The translations under genes and the position numbers were made by a program. The notes under the pieces were generated by a model, which ran no database searches, had not been told where the DNA came from, and was given only the letters and a program-made list of their open reading frames with translations. Below, piece by piece: positions 46,703 to 57,537 of a stretch of 64,000 nt of DNA. Location of the stretch: contig NZ_CP016294.1 of the NCBI RefSeq assembly GCF_001704155.1, positions 3,469,501-3,533,500 of the forward strand. The letters run 5' to 3'. The stretch is from Stenotrophomonas rhizophila. GTDB lineage: Bacteria; Pseudomonadota; Gammaproteobacteria; Xanthomonadales; Xanthomonadaceae. Within the stretch, counting starts at the first letter, position 1. The number at the start of each line of letters is the position of its first letter.

Positions 46703-46727
46703 GCAGCCACGCACCGCGTGGCTCCAC
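46703..46727 (-). repeat. SMAG-like hairpin (GTGG variant)
   Basis: On the minus strand: GTGGAGCCACGC, GGT, GCGTGGCTGC. The head is GTGG instead of GTAG. It lies downstream of ggt and may terminate it. Confidence 0.55.
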
Positions 46728-46735
46728 CGGACTGC

Positions 46736-48454
46736 TCAGTATCCGGCTGCCTGCCCATCCTTGCGGCTTTCCGAAGCACCGTAATACACCCCGGTTTCAG
46801 GGTCGCGCATGATCGCCTGGTACCCGCCGTACGGACCGTCAGCGAACGTCACGCGGTGCCCCTTGCGCATCAACGCGCGCACCGTTTCATACGGGTAGCC
46901 GGTTTCCAGGTTCACCTCGCCGCCGTCGCTCATCGCCGTGGCCTGCCCGGTCGGTTCGGTCGAGCCTTCATGCTGGATGCGCGGCGCATCACCGGCTTCC
47001 TGCAGGTTCATGCCGAAGTCCACCAGGTTCATCACGATCTGCGCGTGCCCCTGCGGCTGCATCGCACCGCCCATCACGCCAAAACTCATCCACGGCTTGC
47101 CGTCCTTGGTCACGAAGCCCGGAATGATGGTCTGGAACGGACGCTTGCCCGGCGCATAGCCATTGGGGTGGTCCTTGCGCAGCACGAACATCTCGCCGCG
47201 ATCCTGCAGGATGAAACCCAGCCCCGGCGGCGCCATGCCGCTGCCCATCCCGCGGTAGTTGGACTGGATCAGCGACACCATCATCCCGTCCGCATCGGCC
47301 ACCGTCATGTAGATCGTGTCGCCTTCTTCCAGCTGCTTCGGCGTGCCCGGCTGCACCTCGCGCAGCGCCTTGTCCATTGAAATCAGCTTGCGCCGCTCGG
47401 CCGCGTATTCCTTCGACACCAGCTTGGCCACCGGCGCCGGCTGGAACGCCGGATCGGTGTAGAAGCGCGCCCGGTCCGCGAAGGCCAGCTTCTTGGCTTC
47501 CACGAACAGGTGCACATGCTCCGGCGAGCCGAACGGAATCTTCGAGAAGTCGTACCCCTCCAGCACGTTCAGGATCTGCAGCGCCGCGATACCCTGGCTG
47601 TTCGGTGGCAGCTCCCACACGTCATACCCCCGGTAGTTGCTGCTCACCGGCTCCACCCACTCGCCGTGGTGGCTGGCCATGTCGTCGTAGCTCAGGTAAC
47701 CGCCATTGGCCTTGAAGTAGGTGCCAATCGTGCGCGCGATGTCGCCCTTGTAGAACGCATCGCGGCCGCCCTGCGCGATCTGCTCCAGCGTGTTGGCCAG
47801 GTTCGGGTTCTTCCACACCTCACCCTTGCGCGGCGCGTGCCCATTGATCGTGAACTGCTCCTTGAAGCCCGGATACTGCGACAGCTTCGGCACCGACCGG
47901 TCCCAGTAGTAGGCGATCACCTCCGCCACCGGGTGGCCCTCGCGTGCGTAGCGGATCGCCGGCGCCAGGTTGTCGGCCATCGGCTTGCGGCCGAAGCGGT
48001 CATGCAGCGCGAACCAGCCATCCACCGCGCCCGGCACCGACACCGGCAGTGGGCCCGTGGCCGGGATGTCCTTCAGCCCCCGGCGCTGGAACTCGGCCAG
48101 GGTCAGCGACTTCGGCGAACGGCCCGAGCCGTTGTAGCCGTACAGCTTCTGCGTTTTCGGATCCCACACGATCGCGAACAGGTCCCCGCCCACCCCGTTT
48201 CCGGTGGGCTCCATCAGCCCCAGCGCGGCATTGGCGGCGATCGCCGCATCCACCGCCGAGCCACCGCCCTTCATCACATCCAGCGCGATCTGCGTGGCCA
48301 GCGGCTGCGAGGTGGCCGCCATCGCGTGCGGGGCGATCACTTCCGAGCGGGTGGCAAAGCCATGCCCGGTGACCCGGTCGGCGGCAGAAGACAGCATCGG
48401 CAGGGCGCACAGCAGCGCGGCAGCCAGGGCGGCACGGACAAGGGGTCGGGTCAC
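46736..48454 (-). CDS. ggt: Gamma-glutamyltransferase
   Basis: A periplasmic autoprocessing Ntn hydrolase that cleaves the gamma-glutamyl bond of glutathione. 572 aa. The signal peptide from the GTG start at 48454 (VRAALAAALLCALPMLSSAAD) precedes VTGHGFATRSEVIAPHAMAATSQPLATQIALDVMKGGGSAVDAAIAANAALGLMEPTGNGVGGDLF. The nucleophile Thr of the small subunit is in GDTIYMTVADADGMMVSLIQSNY, followed by MGSGMAPPGLGFILQDRG. The GTG start is preferred because upstream residues (to 48580) are hydrophilic and would bury the signal. Confidence 0.93.
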   Translation of the reverse strand: MTRPLVRAALAAALLCALPMLSSAADRVTGHGFATRSEVIAPHAMAATSQPLATQIALDVMKGGGSAVDAAIAANAALGLMEPTGNGVGGDLFAIVWDPKTQKLYGYNGSGRSPKSLTLAEFQRRGLKDIPATGPLPVSVPGAVDGWFALHDRFGRKPMADNLAPAIRYAREGHPVAEVIAYYWDRSVPKLSQYPGFKEQFTINGHAPRKGEVWKNPNLANTLEQIAQGGRDAFYKGDIARTIGTYFKANGGYLSYDDMASHHGEWVEPVSSNYRGYDVWELPPNSQGIAALQILNVLEGYDFSKIPFGSPEHVHLFVEAKKLAFADRARFYTDPAFQPAPVAKLVSKEYAAERRKLISMDKALREVQPGTPKQLEEGDTIYMTVADADGMMVSLIQSNYRGMGSGMAPPGLGFILQDRGEMFVLRKDHPNGYAPGKRPFQTIIPGFVTKDGKPWMSFGVMGGAMQPQGHAQIVMNLVDFGMNLQEAGDAPRIQHEGSTEPTGQATAMSDGGEVNLETGYPYETVRALMRKGHRVTFADGPYGGYQAIMRDPETGVYYGASESRKDGQAAGY

Positions 48455-48722
48455 GGAGGAGTTTCCTGGAGGGGTGGAAAGCGTTCGATGGTGGCGGTTG
48501 AGGCGTGCTGCGCACATCCGACAATGGTCATGCACGGGGGCATCCACGACAGCCTGATCCGCGCAGAAACCGGGCTTCAAAACTTGAATTGACGTTCACC
48601 GGAACGCTTTCACGCGCAACCATCCTTATACGGCGGGGCTTTGCGCTGGATACAGCCGAAACCGTTGGAAATTGTCCAAACACGGTTGACAGCGGCAAAA
48701 CCGCTGTGGTTTTCTCGATCAC
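48455..48722. other. Intergenic region, ggt to ilv leader
   Basis: A 268-nt region without a convincing gene. A TTGACA at 48686-48691 could be the -35 of the ilv promoter, but no good -10 box lies 17 nt downstream. A small hairpin AGCGG/CCGCT overlaps it. The ggt promoter should also lie here. Confidence 0.4.
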
Positions 48723-48851
48723 ATGTTGCAGCGCCACACGCCCATTCGCGAATCCATCGAGCACGCCGGTCCCGGCGCGGCCTCCATCCGTTCGCTTCTT
48801 GTCCTCGTACTTATTACCCAACCAACAGGTGCGGGACGGACCGGCGTGTAA
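48723..48851 (+). CDS. ilv-leu operon leader peptide
   Basis: A 42-codon reading frame from an ATG without a visible Shine-Dalgarno. Codons 25-31 read CTT CTT GTC CTC GTA CTT ATT, that is LLVLVLI, seven consecutive branched-chain codons. It stops 26 nt before the terminator hairpin. Ribosome stalling at these codons when Leu, Val or Ile is scarce is the classic attenuation sensor. If the transcript starts just upstream, the leader may be leaderless in mRNA terms. Confidence 0.85.
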   Translation: MLQRHTPIRESIEHAGPGAASIRSLLVLVLITQPTGAGRTGV

Positions 48852-48905
48852 GTAGAACTGCCAGGTATCCATCAAAACCCGCACCCACCCTGGTGCGGGT
48901 TTTTT
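48828..48905 (+). terminator. Attenuator of the ilv-leu operon
   Basis: The terminator is ACCCGCACC (48877-48885) pairing with GGTGCGGGT (48892-48900), then TTTTT. The antiterminator arm GGTGCGGG at 48828-48835, inside the leader frame after the control codons, is identical to the terminator right arm and can pair instead with 48878-48885. The two structures are mutually exclusive, so stalled ribosomes should free the antiterminator. Confidence 0.88.
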
Positions 48906-48948
48906 CGTTTCAGAACCCTCCGATTTCTTCCTCCAAAGGACCTCCCCC

Positions 48949-49923
48949 ATGAGCACCAACGACCTGCCCCAGATCAAGATCGCTGTTGTCGGCTACGGCA
49001 GCCAGGGCCGCGCCCACGCATTGAACCTGCGTGAATCCGGTTTCGACGTGGTCATCGGCCTGCGTCCGGGCGGCCCGACCGAGGTCAAGGCACAGGCCGA
49101 CGGTTTCACCGTCAAGGCACCGGCCGAGGCGGTCAAGGATGCGGACCTGGTCGCCGTGCTGACCCCGGACATGGTGCAGAAGAAACTCTACGAAGACGTG
49201 CTGGCGCCGAACATGAAACACGGCGCGGTGCTGCTGTTCGCCCACGGCCTGAACGTGCACTTCAACATGATCGCCCCGCGCGAAGACCTGGACGTGGTGC
49301 TGGTTGCGCCCAAGGGCCCGGGCGCGCTGGTCCGCCGCGAATACGAAATCGGCCGCGGCGTGCCGTGCATCTGGGCGGTCTACCAGGACCGCAGCGGCAA
49401 GGCCGCCGAGTACGCATTGGCCTATGCCGCCGGCCTGGGCGGCGCACGCGCCAACCTGATCCAGACCACCTTCAAGGAAGAAACCGAAACCGACCTGTTC
49501 GGTGAACAGGCCGTGTTGTGTGGCGGCGCCTCGGCACTGGTCCAGGCGGGGTTCGAAACGCTGGTGGAAGCCGGCTACCAGCCGGAAATCGCCTACTACG
49601 AAGTGCTGCACGAACTGAAGCTGATCGTGGACCTGTTCTACGAAGGCGGCATCACCCGCATGCTGGAGTTCATCTCCGAAACCGCGCAGTACGGCGACTA
49701 CGTGAGCGGCCCGCGGGTGATCGACGCCGGCACCAAGGAGCGCATGAAGGCGGTGCTGGCCGACATCCAGGACGGCACGTTCACCAAGAACTGGGTGGCC
49801 GAATACGAAGCGGGCCTGCCGAACTACAACAAGTTCAAGCAGGCCGACCTGGAACACCCGATCGAGAAGGTAGGCAAGGAACTGCGCGCCAAGATGGTCT
49901 GGTTGCAAAGTCAAGCCGCGTAA
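48949..49923 (+). CDS. ilvC: Ketol-acid reductoisomerase
   Basis: The second step of valine/isoleucine synthesis: isomerisation and NAD(P)H reduction of acetolactate. 324 aa, class I. The Rossmann motif [19 protein letters not shown] is followed by cofactor loop [12 protein letters not shown], where the two phosphate-binding Ser of typical NADPH enzymes (GLRKGSAS) are Gly and Thr. Catalytic domain: [19 protein letters not shown] and [20 protein letters not shown] Shine-Dalgarno AAAGGA precedes the ATG. It is the first structural gene after the attenuator. Confidence 0.97.
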   Translation: MSTNDLPQIKIAVVGYGSQGRAHALNLRESGFDVVIGLRPGGPTEVKAQADGFTVKAPAEAVKDADLVAVLTPDMVQKKLYEDVLAPNMKHGAVLLFAHGLNVHFNMIAPREDLDVVLVAPKGPGALVRREYEIGRGVPCIWAVYQDRSGKAAEYALAYAAGLGGARANLIQTTFKEETETDLFGEQAVLCGGASALVQAGFETLVEAGYQPEIAYYEVLHELKLIVDLFYEGGITRMLEFISETAQYGDYVSGPRVIDAGTKERMKAVLADIQDGTFTKNWVAEYEAGLPNYNKFKQADLEHPIEKVGKELRAKMVWLQSQAA

Positions 49924-49961
49924 CCGCGCGGCTCCCCCACCGCTTTCGCAAAGGTCACCGC

Positions 49962-51698
49962 ATGAACACCTCCGCACACAGCACCGCGCCCCGCAACGGC
50001 GCACGCTGGTTGACGCAGGCCCTGGAAGCCGAGGGCGTCGATACGCTGTTCGGCTATCCGGGCGGCACCATCATGCCCTTCTACGACGCCCTGGTGGATT
50101 CAGGGCTGAAGCACATCCTGGTGCGCCACGAACAGGGCGCGGCGCTGGCGGCAAACGGCTATGCCCGCGCCAGCGGCCGCGTTGGCGTCTGCGTGGCCAC
50201 CTCCGGTCCGGGCGCTTCCAACCTGGTCACCGGCATCGCCGATGCGATGCTGGATTCGGTGCCGATGGTCTGCATCACCGGCCAGGTCGCCACCCCGCTG
50301 CTGGGTACCGACGCGTTCCAGGAACTGGACGTGTTCGGGCTGACCCTGCCGATCGTCAAACACAGCTGGCTGGTGCGTTCGGTCGACGACCTGCCGCGGA
50401 TCGTCCGTGAGGCGTTCCGGATTGCGCGCGAGGGCCGTCCCGGCCCGGTGCTGATCGACCTGCCCAAGGATGTGCAGATCGCCGACGCCAGCCACCTGCC
50501 GGCGCACGTGCCGGAAACGGTCAACCCGCCGGTGGCCCCGGCCGACGCCGCGCTGGCCGATGCCATCGCCGCGATCCAGGCCGCCGAAAAGCCGGTGATC
50601 TACGCCGGCGGCGGTGTCGCGCTGGGCGATGCGGTGGAGGACTTCCGTGCCTTCGTCGATGCCACCGCCATTCCCACCGTGCTGACCCTGCGCGGTCTGG
50701 GTGGGCTGCCGGCGCAGCACCCGCATTACCTGGGCATGCTGGGCATGCACGGCACCCGCGCGGCCAACATGGCCGTGCAGGAGAGCGACCTGCTGGTGGT
50801 GGTCGGCGCCCGCTTCGACGACCGCGCGACCGGCAAGTTGAACGAGTTCGCCCCGTTCGCCCGCGTCATCCATATCGATGCCGACGCGTATGAGATTTCC
50901 AAACTGCGTACCGCCGATGTGGCGGTGCCGGGCAACGTCGGCACCGCGCTGCGCGCACTGACTGCGGCCCTGCCGCGCGCCGCCGCATCGCAGGAGTCGT
51001 GGCGCAAGCGCTGCGCCGGGCACCGCGAGCGCTTCGCCGCACGCTACGACGCACCGGGCGCGCACATCTATGCACCGGCGCTGCTGAAGCGCCTGAGCGA
51101 AGTGGCGCCGGCCGACGCGATCATTGCCTGCGATGTCGGCCAGCACCAGATGTGGGTGGCGCAGCATTGTCGGTTCAACCACCCGCGCAACCACCTGACC
51201 AGCGGTGCGCTGGGGACCATGGGCTTCGGCCTGCCGGCGGCGATGGGCGCGCAGTTCGCCTGCCCCGACCGCACCGTGGTGCTGGTCTCCGGCGACGGCA
51301 GCTTCATGATGAACGTGCAGGAGCTGGCGACCATCGCCCGCTGCCGCCTGCCGGTGAAGATCGTGCTGCTGGACAACAGCTCGCTGGGCATGGTCCGCCA
51401 GTGGCAGGAGCTGTTCTTCGCCGAGCGCTACAGCGAGATCGACCTGTCCGACAACCCGGACTTCGCCGCGCTGGCCAAGGTGTTCGGCATTCCGGCCACC
51501 CGCATCGAGAACCGCGACGACGTCGAAGGCGGCCTGGCCGCGCTGCTGGCCGAACCCGGCCCGGCGCTGCTGCATGTGGCCATCGATGCGCGCGCCAACG
51601 TATGGCCGCTGGTGCCGCCCAACAACGCCAACAGCACGATGCTGGAAAGCAACCCCGCCCATCAGCCCCAGGAGTTCCCCCATGCAATACCGGCTTGA
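49962..51698 (+). CDS. ilvG: Acetolactate synthase large subunit
   Basis: A TDP/FAD enzyme condensing pyruvate with pyruvate or 2-oxobutyrate. 578 aa. The N-terminal catalytic Glu lies in EAEGVDTLFGYPGGTIMPFYDAL ... HEQGAALAANGYARASGRVGV. The FAD domain follows, then the TPP motif SGDGSFMMNVQELATIARCRLPVKIVLLDNSSLG. The ATG at 49962 gives the normal start. It overlaps ilvM by 17 nt, so translation is coupled. Confidence 0.96.
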   Translation: MNTSAHSTAPRNGARWLTQALEAEGVDTLFGYPGGTIMPFYDALVDSGLKHILVRHEQGAALAANGYARASGRVGVCVATSGPGASNLVTGIADAMLDSVPMVCITGQVATPLLGTDAFQELDVFGLTLPIVKHSWLVRSVDDLPRIVREAFRIAREGRPGPVLIDLPKDVQIADASHLPAHVPETVNPPVAPADAALADAIAAIQAAEKPVIYAGGGVALGDAVEDFRAFVDATAIPTVLTLRGLGGLPAQHPHYLGMLGMHGTRAANMAVQESDLLVVVGARFDDRATGKLNEFAPFARVIHIDADAYEISKLRTADVAVPGNVGTALRALTAALPRAAASQESWRKRCAGHRERFAARYDAPGAHIYAPALLKRLSEVAPADAIIACDVGQHQMWVAQHCRFNHPRNHLTSGALGTMGFGLPAAMGAQFACPDRTVVLVSGDGSFMMNVQELATIARCRLPVKIVLLDNSSLGMVRQWQELFFAERYSEIDLSDNPDFAALAKVFGIPATRIENRDDVEGGLAALLAEPGPALLHVAIDARANVWPLVPPNNANSTMLESNPAHQPQEFPHAIPA

Positions 51699-51942
51699 CC
51701 TGGTGCTGGTTCCCGCCGAAGGCGCGCTGCTGCGCGTTATCGGCATGGCCGAACGCCGTGGCTTTGCGCCGCGCGCGATCGTGGGTGCGCCCAATGCGGC
51801 CGACGATGGTCGCTGGCACCTGCAGCTGGTGGTGGACAGCACCCGCCCGCCGGAGACGTTGTGCCGCCAGATCGAAAAGATCTATGACTGTGTTTCGGTG
51901 CGGATCAGCGCGCTGGAGCCGGGTACTGGGGTAACCGTATGA
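51682..51942 (+). CDS. ilvM: Acetolactate synthase small subunit
   Basis: An 86-aa ACT-domain regulatory subunit for IlvG: MQYRLDLVLVPAEGALLRVIGMAERRGF ... WHLQLVVDSTRPPETLCRQIEKIYDCVSV. The short length fits IlvM, which lacks the C-terminal half of IlvN/IlvH. It starts inside ilvG. Confidence 0.9.
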   Translation: MQYRLDLVLVPAEGALLRVIGMAERRGFAPRAIVGAPNAADDGRWHLQLVVDSTRPPETLCRQIEKIYDCVSVRISALEPGTGVTV

Positions 51943-52058
51943 ACGCCCGCGCCGTGGTTCCGGTGCCGGTACGGAGGGGTCTTCTTCAAGGCCCGTCGCC
52001 CACGCACGACCGCGTCCGTCATCCCGCGTGCGATCTGCGGAGCCGCCATGCCGCCTAG
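51939..52058 (+). CDS. Possible coupling ORF between ilvM and ilvA
   Basis: A 39-codon frame whose ATG overlaps the ilvM stop (ATGA) and whose stop overlaps the ilvA start region. The peptide is Arg/Pro/Val-rich and resembles nothing I know. It may be chance, or a translational bridge that carries ribosomes from ilvM to ilvA. Confidence 0.25.
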   Translation: MNARAVVPVPVRRGLLQGPSPTHDRVRHPACDLRSRHAA

Positions 52059-53141
52059 CCGTGCCCCGCAGGAATCGGAGGTAGGCGACGTAAGCGTCGC
52101 CGACGTGCTGGCCGCGCAGGCGCGGCTGCGCCGGTTCCTGCCGCCCACGCCGCTGCATTATGCGGAGCGGTTCGGCACCTGGCTGAAACTGGAAAACCTG
52201 CAGCGCACCGGCTCGTACAAGGTGCGCGGCGCATTGAACGCGCTGCTGGCCGGGCGCGAACGCGGTGATGACCGCCCGGTCATCTGCGCCTCGGCCGGCA
52301 ACCATGCCCAGGGCGTGGCGTGGTCGGCCTACCGGCTGGATATCCCGGCCATCACGGTGATGCCGCACGGCGCCCCGGCGACCAAGATCGCGGGCGTTGC
52401 CCACTGGGGCGCCACCGTGCGCCAGCACGGCAGCAGTTACGACGAGGCGTACGCCTTCGCGCGCGCCCTGGCCGACCAGCACGGCTACCGCTTCCTGTCC
52501 GCCTTCGACGAGCCGGACGTGATCGCCGGCCAGGGCACGCTGGGCATCGAACTGGCCGCGCATGCGCCGGACGTGGTGATCGTGCCGATCGGCGGTGGCG
52601 GGCTGGCCTCCGGCGTCGCGCTGGCGCTGAAATCGCAGGGCGTGCGGATCGTCGGCGCGCAGGTCGAGGGCGTGGATTCGATGGCGCGCGCGATCCGCGG
52701 CGACACGCGCGAGATCGCACCGGTGGCCACCCTGGCCGACGGCGTGAAGGTGAAGATCCCTGGCACCCTGACCCGCCGCCTGTGCAGTGCGCTGCTGGAC
52801 GACGTGGTGATCGTGCGCGAAGCCGAGCTGCGCGAAACCCTGGTCCGGCTGGCGCTGGAAGAACACATCATCGCCGAAGGCGCCGGCGCGCTGGCGCTGG
52901 CCGCCGGCCGCCGCGTGGCCGGCAAGCGCAAGTGCGCGGTGGTCTCCGGCGGCAACATCGACGCCATGGTGCTGGCCCAGCTGCTGTCCGACATCCGCCC
53001 GCGCCCGCCGCGCAAACCGCGCCGCCGCGCCAGCGAGCGGACACGGCCACCGCTACCGACCGTGCTCGCGCCACCGCCGAATTCCATCGTCCTTCCTTCC
53101 CCTGCCTTGCCATCCGACCTTGCCGTCGAGGAGACCTCCTG

Positions 53142-53145
<4 letters not shown>
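52048..53145 (+). CDS. ilvA: Threonine deaminase, no regulatory domain
   Basis: A PLP enzyme giving 2-oxobutyrate for isoleucine. 365 aa. The PLP-Lys is K58 in [14 protein letters not shown], the glycine loop is [11 protein letters not shown], and [13 protein letters not shown] is the substrate loop. The two C-terminal ACT-like regulatory domains of E. coli IlvA are absent, so it should not be Ile-inhibited in the usual way. After about residue 312 there is a basic/Pro-rich tail ([19 protein letters not shown]) of unknown purpose. It overlaps leuA by 4 nt (GTGA). Confidence 0.93.
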
Positions 53146-54695
<1,550 letters not shown>

Positions 54696-54706
54696 GGAAC
54701 CCACGC

Positions 54707-55489
54707 ATGAGTGCCTTCGACAGCCCCTACACCGCCGATGCTTCCCAGCACTGGAACGCGCACGACTACGCCATCGACGCCGGCTTCGTGCCGCTGCTCG
54801 GCGGTGCGGTGGCGCGCCTGCTCGACCCGCAGCGCGGCGAGCGGATCCTTGACCTGGGTTGCGGCGATGGCGTGCTGAGCTTCGATCTGGCACTGAGCGG
54901 TGCGCACGTGACCGGCGTGGACAGTTCGCCGGAGCTGATCGGTGGCGCGCGTGCGCGTGGGATCGATGCACGGCTGATGGACGCGCATGCGATGACCTTC
55001 GAGCGCTGCTTCGATGCGGTGTTCAGCAACGCGGCGCTGCACTGGATGCGGGAACCGGACAGGGTGATCGACGGCGTGCGCCGTGCGCTGCGGCCCGGTG
55101 GCCGCTTCGTCGCCGAGATGGGTGGCCAGGGCAACGTGGCCACCATCACCAGCGCACTGCAGGCCGCCCTGTGCAGCAACGGCCACGCCGTGCCGGCGTT
55201 CCCGTGGTACTTCCCTGACGAAGAAGCCTACGCCGAGCGCCTGCGCGCGCACGGTTTCCAGGTGCGCCATATCGAATGCCTGGCACGCCCGACCGTGTTG
55301 CCCACCGGCATGCAGGGCTGGCTGCGCACCTTCGCCTCGCCCTTCCTGGTGGGGTTGGATGCCGCCCAGCGCCAGCGCGTGCTGGATGACACCGTGGCGC
55401 TGCTGGCGCCGACCCAGCGCAACGCGCACGGCCAATGGACCGCCGATTACGTGCGGCTGCGCTTCGAGGCGCGGCTGCGCACTTCCTGA
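54707..55489 (+). CDS. Class I SAM methyltransferase in the leu operon
   Basis: A 260-aa protein. The SAM motif I ILDLGCGDGVLSFDLALSG lies at about 46-64, acidic motif II VTGVDSSPELI, then FDAVFSNAALHWM and ALRPGGRFVAEM. It resembles trans-aconitate methyltransferase (Tam) proteins. It sits between leuA and leuC, 11 nt after leuA and 48 nt before leuC, so it is cotranscribed with leucine genes. The yeast relative Tmt1 methylates 3-isopropylmalate, the intermediate of this very pathway; a similar substrate is inferred here. Confidence 0.85.
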   Translation: MSAFDSPYTADASQHWNAHDYAIDAGFVPLLGGAVARLLDPQRGERILDLGCGDGVLSFDLALSGAHVTGVDSSPELIGGARARGIDARLMDAHAMTFERCFDAVFSNAALHWMREPDRVIDGVRRALRPGGRFVAEMGGQGNVATITSALQAALCSNGHAVPAFPWYFPDEEAYAERLRAHGFQVRHIECLARPTVLPTGMQGWLRTFASPFLVGLDAAQRQRVLDDTVALLAPTQRNAHGQWTADYVRLRFEARLRTS

Positions 55490-55537
55490 CCGACCCGAAC
55501 CGCCCTATCGTCACATGAACCACAGCAAGGCCATTCC

Positions 55538-56959
55538 ATGACCCCAGCTCCCCGCACCCTGTACGACAAACTGTGGGACGCCCACGTGGTCGTGCCCGAA
55601 TCGGACAGCGCGCCCGCCGTGCTGTACATCGACCTGCACCTGATCCACGAAGTGACCTCGCCGCAGGCCTTCACCGAACTGCGCGAGCGCGGCCTGTCGC
55701 CGCGCCGCCCGGACCGGACCAAGGCCACCATGGATCACTCCACCCCGACCCTGCCGGCCGGTGCCGACGGCAAGCTGCCGTACGCCAGTGCCGCTTCGGA
55801 AGCGCAGGTCGCCATGCTGGCGCGCAACTGCGCCGAGCACGGCATCGAGCTGTTCGACCTGCAGTCGGCCAACCGCGGCATCGTGCACGTGATCGCACCC
55901 GAGCAGGGTTTCACCCAGCCGGGCATGACCATCGTGTGCGGTGACAGCCATACCTCCACCCACGGTGCGTTCGGTGCGCTGGCGTTCGGCATCGGCACCA
56001 GCGAAGTGGGCCACGTGCTGGCCACCCAGTGCCTGCTGCAGCGCAAGGCCAGGACCATGGCGATCACCGTCGATGGCGCACTGGCGCCGGGTGTGGGCGC
56101 CAAGGACGTGGTGCTGCACATCATCGGCGTGATCGGGGTCAACGGCGGCACCGGCCATGTGCTGGAGTTCCGGGGCAGCGCGATCACCGCGATGGACATG
56201 GAGCAGCGCATGACCCTGTGCAACATGTCCATTGAAGCCGGCGCGCGCGCCGGCATGGTCGCGCCGGACCAGGTCACCTTCGACTGGGTAGCCAATACGC
56301 CGCGCGGCCCCGAGGGCGCGGAGTTCGACATCGCCGTGGCGCAGTGGAAGCAGCTGCGCAGCGATGCCGGCGCGCGCTTCGACGTGGAAGTCCACATCGA
56401 CGCGGGCGACATCCGCCCGACCCTGACCTGGGGAACGCATCCGGGCACGGCGATCGCGGTGGACGCCCCGATCCCTGCCGCCAACGACGCGGCCGACCAG
56501 AAGGGCCTGGATTACATGCACTTCCACGCCGGGCAGACCCTGGCCGGTACGCCGGTGGACGTGGTGTTCGTCGGCTCGTGCACCAATGGCCGGCTGAGCG
56601 ACATGCGCGAAGTGGCGCAGGTGCTGCAGGGCCGGCGCGTTGCCAATGGCGTGCGCATGCTGGTGGTGCCGGGTTCGGAGATCGTCAAGCGCCAGGCCGA
56701 AGCCGAAGGCATCGATGCCATCGTGCGCGCCGCCGGCGCCGAATGGCGCGAGCCGGGCTGCTCGATGTGTATTGCCATGAACGGCGACCTGGTCGCTCCG
56801 GGGCAGCTGGCAGTGAGCACCAGCAACCGCAACTTCGAAGGCCGCCAGGGCCCGGGCTCGCGCACGCTGCTGGCCTCGCCGATGACGGCCGCCTGGGCAG
56901 CGGTGAATGGCCACGTGGCCGACCCGCGTGAACTGTATGCCAGCCAGGAGGTGGCCTGA
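55538..56959 (+). CDS. leuC: 3-isopropylmalate dehydratase large subunit
   Basis: Aconitase-family [4Fe-4S] enzyme isomerising 2- to 3-isopropylmalate with LeuD. 473 aa. N-terminal [32 protein letters not shown], substrate/cluster segments [38 protein letters not shown] and CSMCIAMN. The cluster Cys are present in these blocks. The stop overlaps leuD by 1 nt. Confidence 0.97.
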   Translation: MTPAPRTLYDKLWDAHVVVPESDSAPAVLYIDLHLIHEVTSPQAFTELRERGLSPRRPDRTKATMDHSTPTLPAGADGKLPYASAASEAQVAMLARNCAEHGIELFDLQSANRGIVHVIAPEQGFTQPGMTIVCGDSHTSTHGAFGALAFGIGTSEVGHVLATQCLLQRKARTMAITVDGALAPGVGAKDVVLHIIGVIGVNGGTGHVLEFRGSAITAMDMEQRMTLCNMSIEAGARAGMVAPDQVTFDWVANTPRGPEGAEFDIAVAQWKQLRSDAGARFDVEVHIDAGDIRPTLTWGTHPGTAIAVDAPIPAANDAADQKGLDYMHFHAGQTLAGTPVDVVFVGSCTNGRLSDMREVAQVLQGRRVANGVRMLVVPGSEIVKRQAEAEGIDAIVRAAGAEWREPGCSMCIAMNGDLVAPGQLAVSTSNRNFEGRQGPGSRTLLASPMTAAWAAVNGHVADPRELYASQEVA

Positions 56960-57537
56960 TGAGCGGCTTCCGCACCCTGACCTCGACCAGCGTGGTGCTG
57001 CGCGAGACCAACATCGACACCGACCAGATCATTCCGGCGCGGTTCCTGTCCACCACCGAACGTGCCGGGCTGGGCAAGCACGCGTTCAACGACTGGCGCT
57101 GGCAGGCCGACGGCAGCCCGAACCCGGGTTTCGCCTTCAACCAGCCGCACAATGCCGGGCGCAGCATCCTGCTGGCCGGGCGCAACTTCGGCTGTGGCTC
57201 CTCGCGCGAGCACGCGCCGTGGGCATTGGCCGACCTGGGCCTGCGCGCGATCGTCAGCAGCGAAATCGCCGATATCTTCCGCGGCAATGCGCTGAAGAAC
57301 GGCCTGCTGCCGATCGTGCTCGACGAGGCCGACGTGCAGACGCTGATGCAGCGCCCGGACGACGCGTTGACCGTGGACATCGCCGCGCGCGAGCTGCGCA
57401 CGCCCGATGGCCGGGTGTATTCCTTCCCGCTGGACGGCTTCTCGCAGACCTGTCTGCTGGAAGGCGTGGACCAGCTGGGGTATCTGTTGGGTCGTACCCC
57501 TGACATTGAACGTTACGAGAGTGAACATGCACGCTGA
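56959..57537 (+). CDS. leuD: 3-isopropylmalate dehydratase small subunit
   Basis: A 192-aa swivelling domain partner of Leu[72 protein letters not shown]. Its stop overlaps the leuB ATG region by 11 nt, implying coupled translation. Confidence 0.96.
   Translation: MSGFRTLTSTSVVLRETNIDTDQIIPARFLSTTERAGLGKHAFNDWRWQADGSPNPGFAFNQPHNAGRSILLAGRNFGCGSSREHAPWALADLGLRAIVSSEIADIFRGNALKNGLLPIVLDEADVQTLMQRPDDALTVDIAARELRTPDGRVYSFPLDGFSQTCLLEGVDQLGYLLGRTPDIERYESEHAR

Larger units (their letters stand above)
46475..46735. other. Intergenic region holding repeat copy B
   Basis: Gene-free, about 260 nt. It consists almost entirely of the 191-nt repeat (46481-46671) followed by a SMAG-like hairpin (46703-46727). 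Convergent BCCT and ggt end on either side. Confidence 0.7.

Noticed and set aside
48505..48855. 116-codon plus-strand ORF upstream of ilvC
   Set aside because: It is in another frame than the leader peptide, has no ribosome binding site and no family. The attenuator explains the region better.
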